From: an uncultured Nitrosomonadales bacterium | GTDB lineage: Bacteria; Pseudomonadota; Gammaproteobacteria; Burkholderiales; Gallionellaceae | Direction of reading: 5' to 3' | Assembly: GCA_903934275.1 (NCBI GenBank) | Contig: CAIZNF010000372.1 | Coordinates: 1 to 7,172 of the forward strand | Length of the DNA: 7,172 bases | Shown here: piece after piece, positions 4,450 through 7,172 of the stretch | How the letters are laid out: every line of letters begins with the position of its first letter | Position numbering within the stretch: position 1 is the first letter of the stretch | Notes under the pieces: model-generated | Seen by the model: only the letters and a program-made list of their open reading frames with translations | What the model was told of the DNA's origin: nothing | Database searches by the model: none | Made by a program: the position numbers and the translations under genes

Positions 4450-7128
4450 ATGGGCAAGCATTATCTCAACACCTTGTTCGCTCCCAAGTCCGTCGCGGTA
4501 TTCGGTGCCAGTGAACGACCGGATTCGGTTGGCCAAATCGTGTTTCAGAATATGCTGGAAAGCGGCTTCAAGGGCGCGCTGTATCCGATCAATTCAAAAA
4601 ACCCGGAAGTGCAGGGTAAGCGCGCATACGCCTCCATCGCCGACATCAATGAGCCGGTTGAACTCGCGGTAATCGCCACACCGCCACAGACCGTGCCAGG
4701 CATTATAGAAAATTGCGGCATCCACGGCGTGAAAGCGGCGGTCATCATCACTGCCGGATTCGGTGAAACAGGGGCGGCTGGCGTGGCGCTGGAAAAGGAA
4801 TTGCTGGAAGCTGCACACCGCTACAAAATCCGCCTGATCGGCCCGAACTGCTTGGGCATCATGCGCCCCTCCATCGGCCTCAATGCCACCTTCAACAAGG
4901 GCGGCGCAAACACCGGCAACATTGCCTTCGTATCGCAGTCCGGTGCGTTGTGTACCGCGATTCTTGATTGGGCGCAGAGCAATGATGTGGGATTTTCCAG
5001 CGTGGTGTCGATGGGCTCCTCGACCGATGTGGACTTCGGCGAGATCCTCGATTATCTGGTATCCGATTCCAGCACCCACAGCATTCTGATGTACATCGAA
5101 GGCATCCGCAACGCGCGCAGCTTCATGAGCGCACTGCGCGCCGCCGCTCGCATCAAACCGGTGATTCTGGTCAAGGTCGGCCGCCATGCGGCAGGCTCAA
5201 AGGCGGCGATGTCACATACCGCTTCGCTGGTCGGCGCGGATGACGTGTTCGATGCCGCAGTCAGCCGCGCCGGCGTGGTGAGGGTGCAGACCATCACGCA
5301 ACTGTTCACCGCAGCCAAGGCGCTGTCGTGCGGCTTCCGCCCGGTCGGCAACCGCATCGCCATCGTCACCAACGGCGGTGGCCCCGGCGTGATGGCGACG
5401 GATCGTGCCGTCGATCTGGGGCTCTCGATAGCCACCCTGTCGGATGCCACCATCGAATATCTCAACCAGCATCTGCCGCCGAATTGGCCGCACGCCAATC
5501 CGGTGGACGTGATCGGCGACGCGCAGGCGGATCGTTACCATCATGCCGTCAAGGCTTGCCTGGAAGACGACAACGTGGACGGTGTGCTGGCGATACTTAC
5601 GCCACAGGCGATGACCAAGCCGCTGGAATCGGCGCAGGTGCTGATCGAACTATCCAACAACCACAGCAAGCCGTTGCTGACTTGCTGGATGGGCGAAACG
5701 CAAGTATCTGCGGCGCGCGATGCGTTCACCAAGGCGCACAAACCGCATTTTCGCACGCCGGAACCGGCAGTGGAAGTGTTCTCCCATCTGTCCGCTTATT
5801 ACCGCAACCAGAAGCTGCTGATGCAGATGCCAGGATCTTTCTCGCATCACATCGAGCCGGATGTGGAAAGCGCGCGGCTGATTATCGAGGGCGCGATGCA
5901 GGAGCATCGCAAGGTGCTGACCGAAATGGAATCCAAAGCGCTGCTCTCGGCGTTTCATATTCCCGTCGCAAAGACCATGATTGCACACTCGCCCAACGAA
6001 GCGTTGCTGATCGCCCAGCAGCTCGGATTTCCGGTTGCGATGAAAGTCAATTCACATGACATCACGCACAAAAGCGATGCTGGCGGTGTGCTGCTCAACC
6101 TGAATAATGCCGTTGAGGTGCGCGCCGCCTACCAGCATATTCACGACAACGTCAAACGCAACCGGCCCAATGCCAAGATGGATGGCATTTCCATCGAACC
6201 GATGATCGTCAAAGCGAATGGCCGCGAACTGATGATCGGTGTAACCAGCGACCCGGTGTTCGGCCCGGTGATCACCTTCGGCGCGGGCGGCACAACCGTC
6301 GAAATTATGGGTGACCGCGCGGTCACCCTGCCACCGCTCAATAATTTCCTGGTCAAAGACCTGATTCAGGGTACCCGTATCGCCAAAATGCTCGGTGCAT
6401 TCCGCAACATGCCTCCGGCCAACATGAGTGCGCTGGAAGACGTGTTGCTGCGCGTGTCGGAAATGGCCTGCGAACTGCCGTTGCTGAAAGAGATGGATAT
6501 TAATCCGCTGATCCTCGACGAAAACGGCGCACTGGCCGCCGATGCGCGCGTGGTGGTGGAATATCGCCAGCCCAGCGCCGACCGCTACGCGCACATGGCA
6601 ATCCACCCCTATCCCACCCAACTGGTCAGCCAGTGGCAACTTGCCAATGGCACCGACATCACAATCCGCCCGATCCGCCCGGAAGATGCCGAACTGGTAC
6701 AAGCATTCGTGCGCGGCTTATCGGAAGAATCCAAATACTTCCGCTTCATGAACAGCATGCAGGAACTCACCGAAACCATGCTGGTGCGCTTCACCCAGAT
6801 CGACTACAACAAAGAGCTGGCGCTGATCGCCGTCACCGTTGAGCAAGACAAGGAAATCGAATTGGGAGTGGCGCGTTACGCCATCAACCCGGATGGCGAG
6901 TCCTGCGAATTCGCGTTGGTGGTGGCGGACAACATCACCGGCAAGGGCTTGGGGCAAAAGCTCATGGTCTCGCTGATGGAAGCGGCGCGCTCCAAAGGAT
7001 TAAAGATTATCGAGGGCGAGGTGTTAAACAATAATTACAACATGCTAAAACTCATGAACCGCCTCGGCTTTACCAACAAAATCAGCGAGGAAGATCCGGG
7101 CATCATGAAGGTCAGCAAGCCGCTATAA
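4450..7128 (+). CDS. pat: Pat-type protein: ADP-forming acyl-CoA synthetase fused to GNAT lysine acetyltransferase
   Basis: An 892-residue cytoplasmic protein, close to the 886 of enterobacterial Pat/PatZ, which acetylates and inactivates acetyl-CoA synthetase using acetyl-CoA. Domains in order: CoA-binding Rossmann fold (about 8-135, FGAS 18-21, GPNCLG 131-136); succinyl-CoA ligase-like domain (about 150-290, SQSGAL 162-167, YIEG around Glu217, SHT around His256); second ligase domain (about 300-460); ATP-grasp (about 487-705, Lys532, HKSD at 540-543, GAGGT 611-615, DINP 683-686); GNAT (about 737-885). In the GNAT part Glu820 in CEFAL aligns with the catalytic Glu809 of Salmonella Pat, and GKGLG (831-835) is the acetyl-CoA pyrophosphate loop. 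His256, Glu217, His540 and Asp683 match the catalytic set of archaeal ADP-forming acetyl-CoA synthetase, so the ligase half may be active, unlike enteric Pat, which I recall has Asn at the His256 position. It is divergent from the deacetylase gene. Substrates are inferred, not shown. Confidence 0.95.
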   Translation: MGKHYLNTLFAPKSVAVFGASERPDSVGQIVFQNMLESGFKGALYPINSKNPEVQGKRAYASIADINEPVELAVIATPPQTVPGIIENCGIHGVKAAVIITAGFGETGAAGVALEKELLEAAHRYKIRLIGPNCLGIMRPSIGLNATFNKGGANTGNIAFVSQSGALCTAILDWAQSNDVGFSSVVSMGSSTDVDFGEILDYLVSDSSTHSILMYIEGIRNARSFMSALRAAARIKPVILVKVGRHAAGSKAAMSHTASLVGADDVFDAAVSRAGVVRVQTITQLFTAAKALSCGFRPVGNRIAIVTNGGGPGVMATDRAVDLGLSIATLSDATIEYLNQHLPPNWPHANPVDVIGDAQADRYHHAVKACLEDDNVDGVLAILTPQAMTKPLESAQVLIELSNNHSKPLLTCWMGETQVSAARDAFTKAHKPHFRTPEPAVEVFSHLSAYYRNQKLLMQMPGSFSHHIEPDVESARLIIEGAMQEHRKVLTEMESKALLSAFHIPVAKTMIAHSPNEALLIAQQLGFPVAMKVNSHDITHKSDAGGVLLNLNNAVEVRAAYQHIHDNVKRNRPNAKMDGISIEPMIVKANGRELMIGVTSDPVFGPVITFGAGGTTVEIMGDRAVTLPPLNNFLVKDLIQGTRIAKMLGAFRNMPPANMSALEDVLLRVSEMACELPLLKEMDINPLILDENGALAADARVVVEYRQPSADRYAHMAIHPYPTQLVSQWQLANGTDITIRPIRPEDAELVQAFVRGLSEESKYFRFMNSMQELTETMLVRFTQIDYNKELALIAVTVEQDKEIELGVARYAINPDGESCEFALVVADNITGKGLGQKLMVSLMEAARSKGLKIIEGEVLNNNYNMLKLMNRLGFTNKISEEDPGIMKVSKPL

Positions 7129-7145
7129 GAATTCGAGATCATTGC

Positions 7146-7172
7146 GTAGGTTGGGCAAAGCGAAGCGTGCCC
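7146..7172 (+). repeat. GTAGG-type palindromic repeat, cut by window end
   Basis: Begins 18 bases after the acetyltransferase stop with GTAGGTTGGGC, close to the core of the repeats at 1-23 and 3380-3423. GGGCA (7153-7157) can pair with TGCCC (7168-7172) around an inner GC-GAA-GC mini-hairpin. The GTAGGTTGGGC...GCCCAAC type is widespread between genes in many bacteria. Its place suggests it also serves at the 3' end of the transcript. The right flank is missing. Confidence 0.6.

Noticed and set aside
3650..4672. Plus-strand open frame of 340 codons overlapping the deacetylase and the acetyltransferase start
   Set aside because: Lies opposite a gene with a full set of deacetylase motifs and crosses the promoter region; product resembles nothing and reads as an antisense shadow.
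5328..6059. Plus-strand open frame of 243 codons in another frame of the acetyltransferase gene
   Set aside because: Fully inside the well-supported acyl-CoA synthetase domains, with Arg/Gly/Asp-rich shadow composition.

Overview
The window is bacterial chromosome of medium-to-high GC with three large, intact, tightly defined genes and a set of short dispersed palindromic repeats. Best guess of origin is a betaproteobacterium (something like the Nitrosomonadales/Gallionellales side). This rests on overall protein character, codon use and GTAGGNNGGGC-type palindromes, so it is inference, not proof. No tRNA, rRNA, CRISPR array or recognisable transposase is visible.

Left region (1-3463). A minus-strand gene (84-3095) encodes a roughly 1000-residue Ala/Glu/Arg/Gln-rich protein. 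It is an almost uninterrupted, proline-free coiled coil with one transmembrane helix near the C-terminus and a short tail predicted to be periplasmic. It appears to have its own promoter, Shine-Dalgarno and terminator. A 23-bp perfect inverted repeat (1-23 and 3371-3393) brackets it. The 368-nt gap upstream of it (3096-3463) holds its promoter, a probable terminator for the next gene, a double-hairpin REPIN-like palindrome, and a pair of 24-nt imperfect inverted repeats that make a 231-bp MITE-like unit.

Right region (3464-7172). A minus-strand class II-like histone deacetylase family amidohydrolase (3464-4387) is divergently transcribed from a plus-strand two-domain protein (4450-7128). The latter is an ADP-forming acyl-CoA synthetase fused to a GNAT acetyltransferase, the Pat/PatZ architecture of protein lysine acetyltransferases. 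Only 62 bp separate the two start codons. That spacer carries overlapping, nearly symmetrical -10 hexamers on opposite strands, which suggests one bidirectional promoter. The pairing looks like a 'writer/eraser' module for reversible lysine acetylation, comparable in logic to AcuA/AcuC of Bacillus, but built from a Pat-type acetyltransferase. The synthetase half retains the phosphohistidine that I recall as replaced in enterobacterial Pat, so it may be catalytically live. Another GTAGG-type palindrome starts just after the acetyltransferase gene and runs off the window.

The most unusual items are the membrane-anchored giant coiled coil of unknown function, the acetylase/deacetylase pair with its symmetrical promoter, and the nested inverted repeats between the two halves.
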